The notes: generated by a model from the sequence alone, not told the origin. A DNA stretch of 64,000 nucleotides from Lumbricus rubellus (GCA_945859605.1 OX243824.1:7469395-7533394); one strand, 5' to 3'. Numbered from the stretch's first letter, positions 1 to 24,925 are shown. Program-made: numbers and translations.

Positions 1-214
1 TCTTTCCGTTTTTTGCGCTCAATACAAATCATTTTCTTTATCACTCTTCAAGAAAAGCAGAAGACTTGTTTGCTTAAGATAGCCTATAGGCCTATATTTT
101 GAGCAGACTTTCCTGCAGCGTGCTTTAGTGCAAGATTCTGCTTTGCTTAGGCGCGTTATAAATGACAGCTTAATAATAATAATAGTTGGCCTAATAAAAA
201 AAATTAAATATTAA

Positions 215-218
<4 letters not shown>

Positions 219-282
<64 letters not shown>

Positions 283-325
283 TAAATATAAATAAATAAT
301 AATAAATAATAATAATTATTATTAT
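219..325. repeat. (AAT)n microsatellite
   Basis: An almost uninterrupted AAT/TAA triplet run that decays into TAAA and TATAA variants before the GC-rich inverted-repeat element that follows. No coding potential; the tyrosine-rich frame across it is a by-product of the repeat. Confidence 0.9.
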
Positions 326-328
326 TTT

Positions 329-410
329 CAGAGTAGCCCGGGCCCCCTAAAGGTCGCCGGGCCCCTGGGATTTTGCCCCCCCCCCTGCCCCCCCCCTCTC
401 GGCGGGCCTG
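329..410. mobile_element. Short hAT-like MITE, GC-rich (82 bp)
   Basis: The left end reads CAGAGTAGCCCGGG and the right end, reverse-complemented, reads CAGGCCCGCCGAGAGG. Both begin with CAG like many hAT termini and are GC-rich inside an AT-rich flank. Flanking octamers ATTATTTT and ATTATATA agree at 6 of 8 positions, which would fit a decayed 8-bp target duplication, but both flanks are simple AT-rich sequence, so the evidence is modest. Confidence 0.45.
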
Positions 411-519
411 ATTATATATAGAGTCGATAATGATGCGCAGGTTGAGCAGGTGACAAAAATATCCATCACAATGACAGCCACACATGTGTCTATAATAGCC
501 TACTCTATAATATTATATA

Positions 520-522
<3 letters not shown>

Positions 523-568
<46 letters not shown>
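523..568. repeat. (AT)n microsatellite
   Basis: Perfect AT dinucleotide run of about 46 bp. Confidence 0.9.
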
Positions 569-570
<2 letters not shown>

Positions 571-939
571 ATATAAATAAAAATGAAACTTTCCAATAGT
601 TCGTCGCATTACCACGCCGAAAGCTACGCACGGATTGTTGTGAAAATTTACCAAAACCTTCCATTCAAATAGCACCGTGTCTTAAGATGTTTTCACCCGA
701 AAAATCGCAACCGTTTCCACAAAAAGTGAACTTTGCAATCCCTTCGTGCGCCATTTGCAAACTAAACACGTCCCACACGGCTGCAGAGATTTCATTAACG
801 CCGTCTCCAAACACAACAAACGAAACATCAATGAGGTGGCGTGCTATGACGTCATAAGCGAGTCGCGATTAATTTTCCAAAGAGGCCGCTTTTAGGCCTT
901 TTCACAAAGCGGCCTTTGGGCTTGGAATGGACGCTGCGA

Positions 940-1317
940 CGGAGGAAAGGAGCGGAGGGAGCGGGACAAAGACGGTGGGGAGGGAGCGGAGGGGGAGGGG
1001 AGGTGGAGGTCAAGGGGAAGGGAAGGGGAGGGGGACGGAGGGGAAGGGAGAGGGGAAGGGGAGTGGGAGGGAGAGGGAGGCGGGGGAGGGGAAAGGGAAG
1101 AGAGGGGGAGAGGGAGAGGGAGGGGGAGAGGGAGGGGAGGGGGGAGGAGGAGGGGAATGGGGAGGGGGAGGGGAGGGGGAGTGGGAGGGGAGGGGAAGGG
1201 TAGGGGACCGGGAGGGGGAGGGAGAGGGGGAGGGGAGGGGAGGGGGAGGGGGAGGGGGAGGGAGAGGGGAAGGGGAGGAGGAGAGGGAGGGGAGGGGGAG
1301 GGGGAAGGGGAGGGGAG
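940..1317. repeat. Purine-rich G-run tract (GGGGAGG-type)
   Basis: About 380 bp in which the plus strand is almost purely G and A, built from irregular GGGGA, GGGGAGG and GGAGGGG blocks. Long Pro/Ser/Leu or Gly/Arg/Glu frames on both strands are repeat by-products, not genes. The tract could form G-quadruplexes on the plus strand or triplex DNA. Few pyrimidine interruptions are present, which suggests recent expansion or selection on structure. Confidence 0.9.
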
Positions 1318-1458
1318 CCTCTTTTCAGCCACAGCAACGCGTGGCCGGGTTCAGCTAGTATATATATATATATATATTTACATACATATAGGCCTATTGT
1401 GTAGTTAGATATATGCCCAGAATATCCGTGCGTCTTTTCATCAGTTGCAATCTGGGGT

Positions 1459-1690
1459 TAAACAAAGGTTAGAAAAGGCTAGATCGAGAATTTCTCTGAA
1501 AAATACATGGATTTTTTCCGGCATGAAAATTTTTACGACCTTTTTTTAGTCATCTGACCAAAATTTGCTCCTTTTCCCTATCTTTTCGCTCCAAAATCCA
1601 CAATTTTTGGTCCAAAAGCTAGATCCTGACCAAAAAACCTTATAAACCTTAGACAAGACCGAAAAACCTATATCTAGGATTCTAGGTAGA
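1459..1690 (+). repeat. Fragment of inverted-repeat family D
   Basis: The stretch AGAAAAGGCTAGATCGAG, then a run containing ACGACCTTTTT, then CAAGACCGAAAAACCTA matches in order the interior of the intact element at 36106-36511 and, reversed, the one at 7836-8347. Neither terminal CAGGG inverted repeat is found here, so this is a partial copy upstream of the homeobox gene. Confidence 0.6.
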
Positions 1691-1953
1691 CAAAGTGACG
1701 TTCTTAAAGCCTGTGGATTTAAATGTCCAATATAAGTCAAAATAACGTATTTGTAGCGACATAATAACTCAATTTAGAGGTGTCTATATATATATAATTA
1801 TATGCGGGGCGTCATGTATCAGTTTTACTATTATAGTAAACTGTATCAATTGAAAAAAAATTGCAAGGCGCATTTAAACTGAGCATTACACACCTACCAT
1901 TGTTATGCACTTATGAAGCGTCATGCAGTATATGATGAACAAACAGCGATAAG

Positions 1954-2297
1954 CAAGGCCGTAGCCAGGATTTTAGTTCGTGGGTGTTTCTTCGGGCGCC
2001 GAAACATTTTTTCCTCGGCCCAAAAAGTTTATGACTTTTTTTAGTCGTCCGGTCGAAATCTCGAAAAACCATACTATTTTCCGGCCAAAAAAGTTGATGA
2101 CCTTTCTTTTTTTTACTCGTTCAACCGAAGTTTCGGTTGCTTTCATTTGGATAGAGGGTTGGGTGTGTTTTCATGGTTTTATTTAGGCTATGGTTTTTAC
2201 CTATGTGCTAGTAAATGCGTTAGGCCTATATTAGTTTTTTACATTTTTCATTTCGGGGGTGTTCAAACGCCCAAAACACCCCCTAGCTACGGCCTTG
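1954..2297. mobile_element. hAT-like MITE, family B (344 bp)
   Basis: Terminal inverted repeats are CAAGGCCGTAGCCAGG at the left and, reverse-complemented, CAAGGCCGTAGCT at the right. A perfect 8-bp duplication GCGATAAG occurs at 1946-1953 and 2298-2305. An 8-bp duplication and a CARNG terminus are the known hallmarks of hAT elements. There is no transposase frame, so it is non-autonomous. Two relatives lie at 21845-22123 and 59675-59779, each with its own perfect duplication. Confidence 0.85.
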
Positions 2298-2516
2298 GCG
2301 ATAAGAAAATGTGAGTGAGCGACTTTCTCAAGGTCCGTATGCATAGCTAGGAAGGAGATCAAACCCTGTATAGGCTCACTGCTACAAGATGAGTAGGCTA
2401 ATAATTATAATAACAATAATATTTATGTTCTTTTCACATTGGCACAAAACCAGCTCCAACCAAAGCATTGGATTGGCCAATTGGGAACGCGAGTCAGACG
2501 ATCTGAGAGGCTACAG

Positions 2517-2518
<2 letters not shown>

Positions 2519-2594
<76 letters not shown>
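2519..2594. repeat. (TG)n microsatellite
   Basis: Perfect TG dinucleotide run of 76 bp followed by imperfect TG-rich sequence to about 2650. Cys/Val and His/Thr frames across it are by-products. Confidence 0.95.
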
Positions 2595-2595
<1 letters not shown>

Positions 2596-2749
2596 CTATG
2601 CTTGCGTCCGTGTGTGTGTGTTTGCCTGTGTTTGTGTTTGTGTGTGTTTTTACGGGGCAACAAAAGACCCGGGCTGCTGGGCCCCCATCAAAGGCGGCCA
2701 ATTAGCATTTCTTAAACGGTCCATCGGGAGGGAGGGGAAGTGACCCGCC

Positions 2750-3440
2750 CCTCAGTTATATACAGAGCAACAGTCGACCACGGCAGCCTCCCCCCGGTCC
2801 GACCGACCTAACGAGCCCCGTGATTTATGGCATGTTGTACCCATGGTGTGCTTCCCTCGCATGGGTCCCGTCACCGCCCAGCTACACCCGGTCGATTATT
2901 ACCAGCCGTATACACGGTCATCTGCGCTTGCATTGGCCGGTGAAGGGTCAGTCTCTCCGGGACAGTACGGACCATCAGAACTGACCATCAGACTTGAAAC
3001 TTCGTTGAAACTTTGGTGAACTATCGGAAAGTCCGTTTCTTGTGGCGGAGTATTTGAATTCTCAAAATAGCACAGTTTCCAATCGCGTAGAAACAGTTCG
3101 AAAACTTGTTCAACTTAAACTTGGAATCTCGATTTGGTTCTTGGCGTCATTGCACGAAAAAGTGTTAGAATTGAAGAAAGTTTGAAGCATTTAAATCAGG
3201 TCTTCGACGATTCTGTAGACATAGACTAAGGAGGAAGCTTATGAAACTTGCAAAAAGGTCAACATTTAAAATATAATATTTGGGAAATCTTCAAAAACCA
3301 GATGAGAACGTTGTGATTGACGAATAAACCGCAAAATACCGAATTATTTCATCGACAGACTTTCTCTGAGTTCCTCTAAAGTTGTAGCCTGTTGTAGGTC
3401 AACTGTTGCGAATTGAGTCATGTTTTGTAACGGCAAGTCC
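2750..3440. other. Unassigned spacer upstream of homeobox gene
   Basis: Non-repetitive, moderately GC-balanced sequence between the TG repeat and the minisatellite in front of the homeobox start codon. It may contain the promoter and 5' UTR, but I see no recognisable core promoter motif and no convincing exon. Confidence 0.4.
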
Positions 3441-3445
3441 CCAAG

Positions 3446-3600
3446 TATAAGATTGAGCTCAGATGTCATTAAGTTGAACTAAATTCATAAGTTAAATCGA
3501 GTGCAGAGGTCATTAAGTTAAATTAAGTGCATAAGTCATTAAGTTAAGCTGTACGTAAGAGGTCACTAAGTGAGCATAAGCTTAGTGGTCATAAATTAAG
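3446..3600. repeat. Minisatellite (TCATTAAGTT-based) before homeobox ORF
   Basis: About four degenerate copies of a unit of roughly 38 bp containing GTCATTAAGTTRA and a GTGCAKAAG-like spacer. It ends some 30 bp before the chosen start codon, so it is probably in the 5' UTR or proximal promoter of the homeobox gene. Confidence 0.7.
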
Positions 3601-3630
3601 TTAGGTAACGTTTATAGTTTTCCGTTCGCA

Positions 3631-5931
<2,301 letters not shown>

Positions 5932-6119
5932 ATTAATGTCATGTTATAGAATTATTTATGTACGACGCCAGAAAAGCCTTGGAGTTGCTCATGGGCGGAG
6001 TTTTTTTCAGTTTTGGGAGCTAACAAAAAAAACTTTGGCTTTGGGGCGGAGACTTGTCCTTAAACCCAGATTAATATAATATTATGATAATTATGTTTTC
6101 ATACACACATGGGCCTACG

Positions 6120-6569
6120 CAGTGTAATAATTGTGGAAAAATAACTGGGGGGCTGGACCATTACCCATTTGGAATTGAGGTGTGAAAAATAGATTTTACT
6201 ATGGGGCTCTAAGAAAGACTAGAGGATTGAAACCCCCAAACCCATGGGCGTCCGCAGGAATTTTTCTAAGGGGGCGCAAACTTTTAAATAATTGTCACAT
6301 GGTCTAAATTTAATGGGTTACAGTTTGAATTTCCATATTACCAAGAGAGAATCCTATTATCTTACCTATACGTTATGCTCACAAAGAAAGATACAGGTTC
6401 AACTTGTAGAACGAATCGATAATCACATTGAAAATCGCGTTGTAGCAATCACAACCAAATAATCTATTAGTTTATGTGCAACTACGCGAAAAATCCAGGA
6501 GGACGCACTTGCGCCCCCTTGCGCCCCGCTGCGGACGCCCATGCCCAAACCCCGACAATTCTCACCCTC
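6120..6569. mobile_element. hAT-like MITE, family C, split by a younger MITE
   Basis: The left end CAGTGTAATAATTGTGG and the reverse-complemented right end GAGGGTGAGAATTGTCGG match the family C copies at 43429-43575 and 52961-53093. Flanking octamers GGCCTACG (6112-6119) and GGTCTACG (6570-6577) agree at 7 of 8. The element is interrupted at 6243-6543 by a family A MITE. It lies just downstream of the homeobox stop codon. Confidence 0.75.
6243..6543. mobile_element. hAT-like MITE, family A, nested (301 bp)
   Basis: Perfect 15-bp terminal inverted repeats CATGGGCGTCCGCAG. A perfect 8-bp duplication CCCAAACC sits at 6235-6242 and 6544-6551, inside family C sequence. Removing the element and one duplicate restores a continuous family C copy. 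No transposase frame. Related ends occur at 24385-24807, 49792-49949 and 60943-61361, and a one-sided CATGGGCGGAG at 5990. Confidence 0.85.
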
Positions 6570-7369
6570 GGTCTACGAACCAATTCTGCTTTCATGGGAT
6601 GTTTTCGGTGTTTTGGGTGTTCCTGTTTTTGAGCACACCTCCCCAAATGAATTAATGTAAAAAATATGAAATAGTGCATTTTACTAGCACACGATGTAAG
6701 AATCATATCCCTAAGGGGATTCAATTTCATTTCTCATATCTATGCGAGATTTTACAATGGATCTGATCCCGACAATGATCTAATCATGATGATGCAGTGG
6801 AAGCTGGTTTATGTCTATAGATAGACATGATACCGCTAACATGTAAAAAAGCAAATGATCAAAATGGTGTGTCCTGTTCCCATGTCTCTCACCAATTATT
6901 TTTGTGAACCACTTAGCGAGTAAATTGGTTGGTTCGTCATGCCACCTTGCGAGCCAATGGGAACTAGAAATAATGGATACATAGGAAGGCGATGGTGACC
7001 TTCACTTATAAGTAGCCTACCGCCATTTTTACTTTGGTTCATAATGTATTCGACCAATAGGCCCTATACCTCTGAAGAGGCGCTTCGTAGATTTTCGTTA
7101 CAAATTAACGAATAATATTGCGGCTGTGGATTTTTTCTAGCAACCATAATAAACATTTTTATTATGGAATAGACCATGCTCATAATAATTATTAACAGAA
7201 AGTGCCGGGCGAGATCATCCACATATGAATGGGTGCCACGTCCCAGCTAGCTCGAGCGCTCAAATATATTCAGTATAGGCTACGCTAATCAGCTGTGGCT
7301 GAATCAAAATATCTATCGGCTATCAAGACAAGGATCCTCCGCTCACAGGATAGGACCTCTTTTGAACTG

Positions 7370-7462
7370 TTCTTACGGAACTGTTCTGACTCGTGAATAA
7401 GCTAAGGCCTCGCGCTTGGCTTTCAAATAGCATTTTAGAAGATTGGAGATTACGATTACGAG
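7370..7462 (+). repeat. Dispersed repeat tail (CTCGTGAATAAGCT family)
   Basis: Shares CTCGTGAATAAGCT, CGCGCTTGGCTTTCAAATAG and GGAGATTACGATTACGA in the same order with copies at about 55978-56058, 59045-59100 and 61445-61530. It looks like the 3' part of a SINE or LINE; no tRNA-like head was found. Confidence 0.55.
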
Positions 7463-7835
7463 ATAAGTCAGATAACAGGTCGAGGTAGCATAATATTGCG
7501 ATTGTTTAGAAGCAAATGAAAAAGAAATGAAGTAGGCTACACAACTGCCGAGAAGAACCCTGGAAAACAAAGTAGGTGGCCTATGTAATCTAACGCCTTT
7601 TACATAGACAACACTTTGTTCGAATAGTTCTAACCTTTCATGATAAATCATGGGCTGTGGCATAAAAAAGTCGTTTTGCATAACATTCTTACTTATTTAA
7701 CTATACGCGCATAAGGAGTTATTTTCTGACGGTAGAACGAATGTCGTTGCACTCATAAAATCCGGTGAAGCGCTGGATTGATCCTGCGCTCGTCACGTGC
7801 CTTCGTATAATTATCGTCAGAGGTGGAGTCTTAAT

Positions 7836-8347
7836 CAGGGATGACACTCATAGCTTTTTCAACCTAGATCTAGGTTTCTCGGTTTTGTCTAGGTTTCTAG
7901 GGTTTTTTGGTCAAGATACAGCTTTTTCTCAAGAAAGTTTCCAATTTTTTACATAAAAATATAATATTTGTAGGTGAAAATGCACGAAAGATGCCAAAAA
8001 AATCGATTTTGTAAAAAATTTTGGACCAAAAAATTTGTAAATGTTGAAGCGAAAAAACACATCGACGTATAGGCCTATACGTCGATGGAAAAACAGGTCG
8101 TCGGAAATTTTAACGGGAAAAGGAGCAAATTTTGTTGGACATAATTATGACAGAAAAGGTCGTCGGAAATTTTAACGGGGAGAAAAATATTTTTCGAAAT
8201 AATATTATTATGAATAATGAATTTATGACAGAAAAAGGTCGTCAGAAATTTCAAGCTCGAAAAATCCATGCATTGTTAGAGAAATTCTCAATCTAGCCTT
8301 TTTACAACGGGATTTGACCTTTTAAGAAATTCAGAGTGGCATCCCTG
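7836..8347 (+). mobile_element. MITE family D upstream of V-ATPase B (512 bp)
   Basis: The left end is CAGGGATGACACTCATAGC; the right end reverse-complemented is CAGGGATGCCACTCTGAA. The interior repeats a motif of GGTCGTCGGAAATTTTAACGG type three times. It ends 140 bp before the V-ATPase B start codon. Flanks repeat imperfectly over 18-19 bp (CAGAGGTGGAGTCTTAAT at 7818 and CAGAGGAGGAGTCTTCAAT at 8348), longer than the 8 bp expected for hAT. The relative at 36106-36511 sits just upstream of CLINT1 in the same orientation relative to the gene. Confidence 0.75.
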
Positions 8348-8487
8348 CAGAGGAGGAGTCTTCAATATCAAACGGCGAATAATAATAATTTCGTTCAGTC
8401 GTCAGAAGCTGTACACGGAGGAGGTGTGTGTTTAGTTGTCTTGTGACCGTTTCTCCATCGGTATTAGGTCTTTAAAACACGAAAAAG

Positions 8488-20220
<11,733 letters not shown>

Positions 20221-20797
20221 GCAGCGCCCCCCTCTGGACGTTCCATCTTTGAAGGAGGCGTTGGCATCCACTAGTTAACTAGCTGCATTCAAATTATTTT
20301 CTGTGTACATTCGTTAGCGAATTATTACTTTAACTCTTGTATATTGCAGTCGCAAAAAAATACCAACCGGTTTGATTGAGAATTAGTTCCACTGTTTTGA
20401 GGTGGTTGAAGTTGTTCGGTTATTTGTGGACTTCTATTTCAACGTTCCGGATCGTAAAACTGTGGTTAAGTTTTTTGTTGTGATCTGCGGTTTTTTCTGA
20501 TGCAGTTGATTTTTGTTATACATCAAAAATTCACTTAGATCCGTGTTTAAAATTTACCAGTTGTAAATTTTATGGTGCTTAATCTGTAGCATAAAATGTG
20601 CATGCATCTGTTGTAATTTCTTGGGAGCGTGTAGTTTAAGGCAGATAAAAAAGCAGTGGGTGTTTTTGACCAAAAGCTGTAAATGTTTTTTGGCAAGTAA
20701 TCTGGCAGAGTTACAACATGTTAACCGAAAACACTGTCCACGTTAAGACTTGTTATCTGTCTCTTTAATATTTTTATTGGTATGGATAGATTTACAC

Positions 20798-20803
20798 AAT
20801 AAA
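20798..20803 (+). terminator. Candidate poly(A) signal of V-ATPase B
   Basis: AATAAA 578 bp after the stop codon, in an AT-rich region with a T-rich stretch (CTTTTTTAAT) about 50 bp downstream. It is the first canonical hexamer I see after the stop codon. Confidence 0.55.
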
Positions 20804-21504
20804 TGCTCAACAGAGTTCTGTAATCGTACCATCTTGGAATGAAAACTTAACTTTTTTAATTGCAGTATTAAAGGGATGCGTTTTTGCAGCAATCGTAAAC
20901 AGGGATGCGTTTTTGTGGCATTAATCTAACATCCAAATAGTCTTGCTAGACATAACACTTTTCTGCTGCTCAAATTCTTGGTAAAATTGATGTGATACTG
21001 AACTTCAGTTATTGCAAACTCTTAGAACTGTAATCTGTTTCTCGTGCAATGGAGAAAGGTTGAATCTTGTGAACAATCTTTAGAGGTTTAGCAAGCAAGC
21101 AATATTACGTAGTAAGGTCAACACAACGATGACTTGTTTAGATAGCATGCAGTCTATAATATTGTCACTTTTAATTATTTTTCTCTAACTAGTAGTACAC
21201 AGTTACCGATGTTAGTCACAACCATTGTTGATTTGAATGATTTAAGAACAATACACGTGTTTAGAAATTGAAATTCTGTAACTATAAAAACGATAAAAAC
21301 GATTGTTGGTGCTTCACACGCATTCCACTTTCATGTTCAGCATCCTTCTTTGCTGCACGTTGGTTGTGTTAGTAGTCGACTGTTCTAGAACGTTTGTGTA
21401 AAGATGTTGTTGAACAAGATGCAATATAATATTCTGTTCTGCGATCACTAATGTTCCGTGTGTGAAGATTGTCAAAACAGTAGCATTACTACCCACAAAG
21501 GGAA

Positions 21505-21770
21505 AGGCTAAGTTGGCATAGGTAGCATGGTAATCTTGCAGATCTGGTCGCCCATGAAAGTACTAATTTGGGCATACATAACATGGTAATCTTGCAGCTC
21601 TGGTCACCCATGAAAGTACTAATTTGGGCATACATAACATGGTAATCTTGCAGCTCTGGTCACCCATGAAAGTACTAATTGGAGCATACATAACGTGGTG
21701 ATCTTCCACATAATTTACGGTTGTGCCCATGAAAGTACTAACTGTGGCATAACCCCCCCCCCCCCCCCCC
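21505..21770. repeat. Minisatellite 3' of V-ATPase B
   Basis: Four to five units of about 58 bp with CATAACATGGTAATCTTGCAG, CTCTGGTCACCCATGAAAGTACTAA. The run ends in a poly-C stretch (21757-21773). A related unit (CCCATGAAAGTACTAACT) recurs at about 22236, on the far side of the MITE at 21845-22123. Confidence 0.85.
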
Positions 21771-21844
21771 CCATCAGTTCACTCTGTCATCCTCTCTGGT
21801 AGTCATTCGTCATCTTTCTCTCGTCTCAAAACAACTGCCTTTTC

Positions 21845-22123
21845 CAAGGCCGTAGCCAGGATTTGATTTCGGGGGTGTTTCTTGGCGGAGAATTTCTGAT
21901 GACCATTTTTCTTTCCTTTTTTCGCCTAATTTCATGTTTTTCATTATGTGCTATAGTGAATGCATTCCATTATTTTTTACATTTTTCATTTCGGTGGGTG
22001 TTTTCATGGTTTCATTTCATGATTTTTACATCACGTGTTAGTAAATGCATTATATTATTGTTTACATTTTCCATTTCGGGGGCTGTTCAAACACCCAAAA
22101 CACCCCCCCTAGCTACGGCCTTG
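21845..22123. mobile_element. hAT-like MITE, family B (279 bp)
   Basis: Terminal repeats CAAGGCCGTAGCCAGG and, reversed from the right end, CAAGGCCGTAGCTAGG. Perfect 8-bp duplication GCCTTTTC at 21837-21844 and 22124-22131. The interior has a repeated TTTACATTTTTCATTTCGG motif also found in the 1954-2297 copy. Confidence 0.88.
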
Positions 22124-22774
22124 GCCTTTTCTCTCGAGGTTGCACACACTGGGAGCACTTCTGAAAAGTTCTTGCTGTGAGAAGTGCCTTATAAATGGTC
22201 AGATACAACAATACAATAGGTAGTCTTCCAAAAGGTTGCCCATGAAAGTACTAACTAGGCCCTACGTAGTGCAGTAATCTTCCATCAAAGTAGGCCTACC
22301 TACACACTGGGTCAACATTAGTGCTCCTGTATATAATAATAATAATTTCTATGGCGCCGTAACGCAGCCATGCTGCTACAAGGGCGCCTTGACAACTGTA
22401 ATGGTTTCCTTACTTGAATTTGATGGTGGATTGGTCATTATGCCCATGCACCATGGCAAAAGGCCCTTTTAGTTTCAGCATGCATCTGGGACAGAAGGGA
22501 TTTACTGGTAATATAAATCGTATGTCCCTTAAAATCAATTTTCCATTTCACAATTTCTTGGGAGATGAATAGGAAAAGGTTTGCATAGAAATCAATCAAA
22601 TAGTATAATGCCTTAAGAAATTTGTAGCATTTCCAAATAATAATCTTTTAGCCTTGTCATTATTATTATTGTTGTTACCAGTAATATTGTTAAAAGATGT
22701 TCCTAAAATAAATTAGCTGCATTTACGGGCCAACTAAATTGTTAAAGAATTTAATGGAACTATGTACAGTATTC

Positions 22775-22970
22775 TGATCTGATCCTGGCTGGCCCTGCGA
22801 CCTGGAATGAGCTTCCTGTTATCCTTCGTCAAATACCTATTGGCCTTTCTACTTCATTTCTTTCTCTTCTCAAGACTGTCTTATTCGACCGGGTTGGACT
22901 GGGAGCGCTCCTGAGCAGAAACCTTGAAGGAGTGCTATATCAAATTCTCAGTAAGTAAATAAATAAATCA
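22775..22970 (+). mobile_element. 5'-truncated LINE tail (CR1/Jockey-like)
   Basis: A broken frame reads GPATWNELPVILRQ and LLKTVLFDRVG, matching the known GPxLWNSLP...SFKSxLKTxLF end of many non-LTR reverse transcriptases. It is followed by GGGAGCGCTCCTGAGCAGAA and GAAGGAGTGCTATATCAAAT, a tail shared with the SINEs here. Only the last ~60 codons and 3' UTR remain. Confidence 0.7.
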
Positions 22971-22979
22971 GTGATATAA

Positions 22980-24380
22980 CAAATGAAAGAAGTCCAACAA
23001 TCAATGTTTTCACAAACTTAATAAATCAATACCACAACATAGCGGGACGAATCTCGAAATAACGGGAATGTCTCGGAATTTTAAGAATTGCAATGAATTA
23101 TGTAAAATTATCAGTGAATTAATTTAACACATCACCTGCACGGCAAAATACAAATGACTTAACGACAATACGAGCATTTGTGTAATACGCATTCAATAAG
23201 TAGGTCATTCATTCATTCGCAAGAAATTAATACTACGCAGCGAATACTGTAAAGTCTAGCGACAGTATAGGCGACTAGCGTGAGAACAGTTTTTGTACAC
23301 TCGTGTAGTTGAGACACCAATTCACAAAACACAGTCATGATTAATTAGTGGGTGCACCTCAGAAATGTCCTCTTACTGCAAAATAACTTAATAAGAAAAT
23401 TAAAGATCCCCACTAGACGAATACGATTCTATAAATCACGTCACAAGTGCCGTGCCATTGATAATTAATTCATGCCAAAAACCAAACCAAAACTGGCATG
23501 GAAATCTGGTTTATACCGCCACTTAACAAAACTCTTTAGCGGTAATTCCTGACTTAACACAGGGTTTTCAATCTATGAAGGTTGTATATACATTGTATAC
23601 GAGACTACGTTGTATTCATCAAGCACATGTGTATGCATGCATTGTCCATAAAGAGATGTGTAGCAACAAGTAGTGCTACATAAATCTAATTACAATGCAA
23701 GATATGTCCATGCAATAATTTCACCTCCAATCCCAAGCTGGTTAACTGCATGGTTACAATATTACCCTAGAACACTTAATACTTTCCACAAAACAAACCT
23801 CACACTCTGACACTCAGATGGCATTATTAAATTCATTTGTCCTTTTCCCAGTCTAGCACGACTGAAATTGCACGCGTTTAGGACTGTAAATTGCCGCATT
23901 CGAGCACCCTCAAACGAACATTTCGCATTTTCCTAGTAATCGGAGTAAAATACGAGTATTTAAAAACACATTCGATAATTATTACGGCCTATACAGACTG
24001 CCGCATCATACAGGAATAGCCTAGAAAATCAAAGTAATCAAAAAAACTCCTTGACCAGTAGTATTTGAAAAGATAAGACCTTGGCAAAATAAACGGTATC
24101 GATACATAAATTAAGACGAGAAAAAAACGGAGCAAACTATACAGAAGATTATGTCATGGAATTGCGACAGATTTGATTGATAACACTGAGACAGTAGTAC
24201 AGTAAGAAGAGACTAGAAAGAAGTTAGCCGGAATGCAACAGAAAATGAAAACCTGAAACGACAACCTCTCGAATTATGCAACAAATCTCATTGGACAACA
24301 TGACCACAGAACAAATTCTACATCACGTACTGAAGTCTACAACGACAAAATTCTTGCCCCCCCTTCACCGAATGTCTGTC
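22980..24380. other. No gene recognised (AT-rich spacer)
   Basis: About 1.4 kb of AT-rich, apparently single-copy sequence between the convergent V-ATPase B and CLINT1 genes. I find no exon, no clear repeat and no RNA gene in it. Confidence 0.5.
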
Positions 24381-24384
24381 AAGA

Positions 24385-24807
24385 CCTGGGCGCCCGCAGA
24401 TATTTTGGGGGCAAAACACAATGGTTATAGTTAAATTCGTAGCCAGAGCTTCAAAAATGCAAAGCAGGAAATTAAGAACATGAGTATTATTTCTTCACAG
24501 AGGTTTCGAAATGCCAATTTCTCAGTTTCACTTAGCATATCATTACTATCACCAGGAATTGGCTCCTATCGAAGCTACGTCTGCTTTCTGGGTATCTTAC
24601 TGAATCATTTTTTTTATTAAACTAAAAACTTTGCTTTTTGCCGTGCTGGAGTCACGAGCGCTTCTACAGAAATTCTTGAATGAACAATTTAGAGGAGAGT
24701 AATTTGCTAAAACCAAAAGGTAATGGTTAAAATTTGGTATCAACTTTCCATTGAAATGGCATGTGCCCCCCATCCCCACCCCTTGCCCCTATGTGTGGGC
24801 GCCCATG
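24385..24807. mobile_element. hAT-like MITE, family A (423 bp)
   Basis: The left end CCTGGGCGCCCGCAG and the reverse-complemented right end CATGGGCGCCCACAC are inverted repeats. Flanking octamers TGTCAAGA and CGTCAAAA agree at 6 of 8. It lies about 120 bp downstream of the CLINT1 stop codon in transcript direction and contains the nearest candidate poly(A) hexamer for that gene. Confidence 0.65.
24613..24618 (-). terminator. Candidate poly(A) signal of CLINT1
   Basis: TTTATT on the plus strand, AATAAA on the transcribed strand, about 310 nt after the stop codon. It lies inside the family A MITE. Not supported by transcript data. Confidence 0.35.
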
Positions 24808-24925
24808 CGTCAAAAACAATGCACAAATAAATCACTTCAAATGATTCAATGCGACGGACTGATCGCCGAACGCAGTGAACAGTGAACACACAATGTTCAT
24901 TCGTTCATTTGTCAACGCAACACGT

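Noticed and set aside
892..1358. Long proline/serine or glycine/arginine reading frames on both strands
   Set aside because: They are translations of a purine-rich repeat, overlap on opposite strands, and lack any domain or codon bias.
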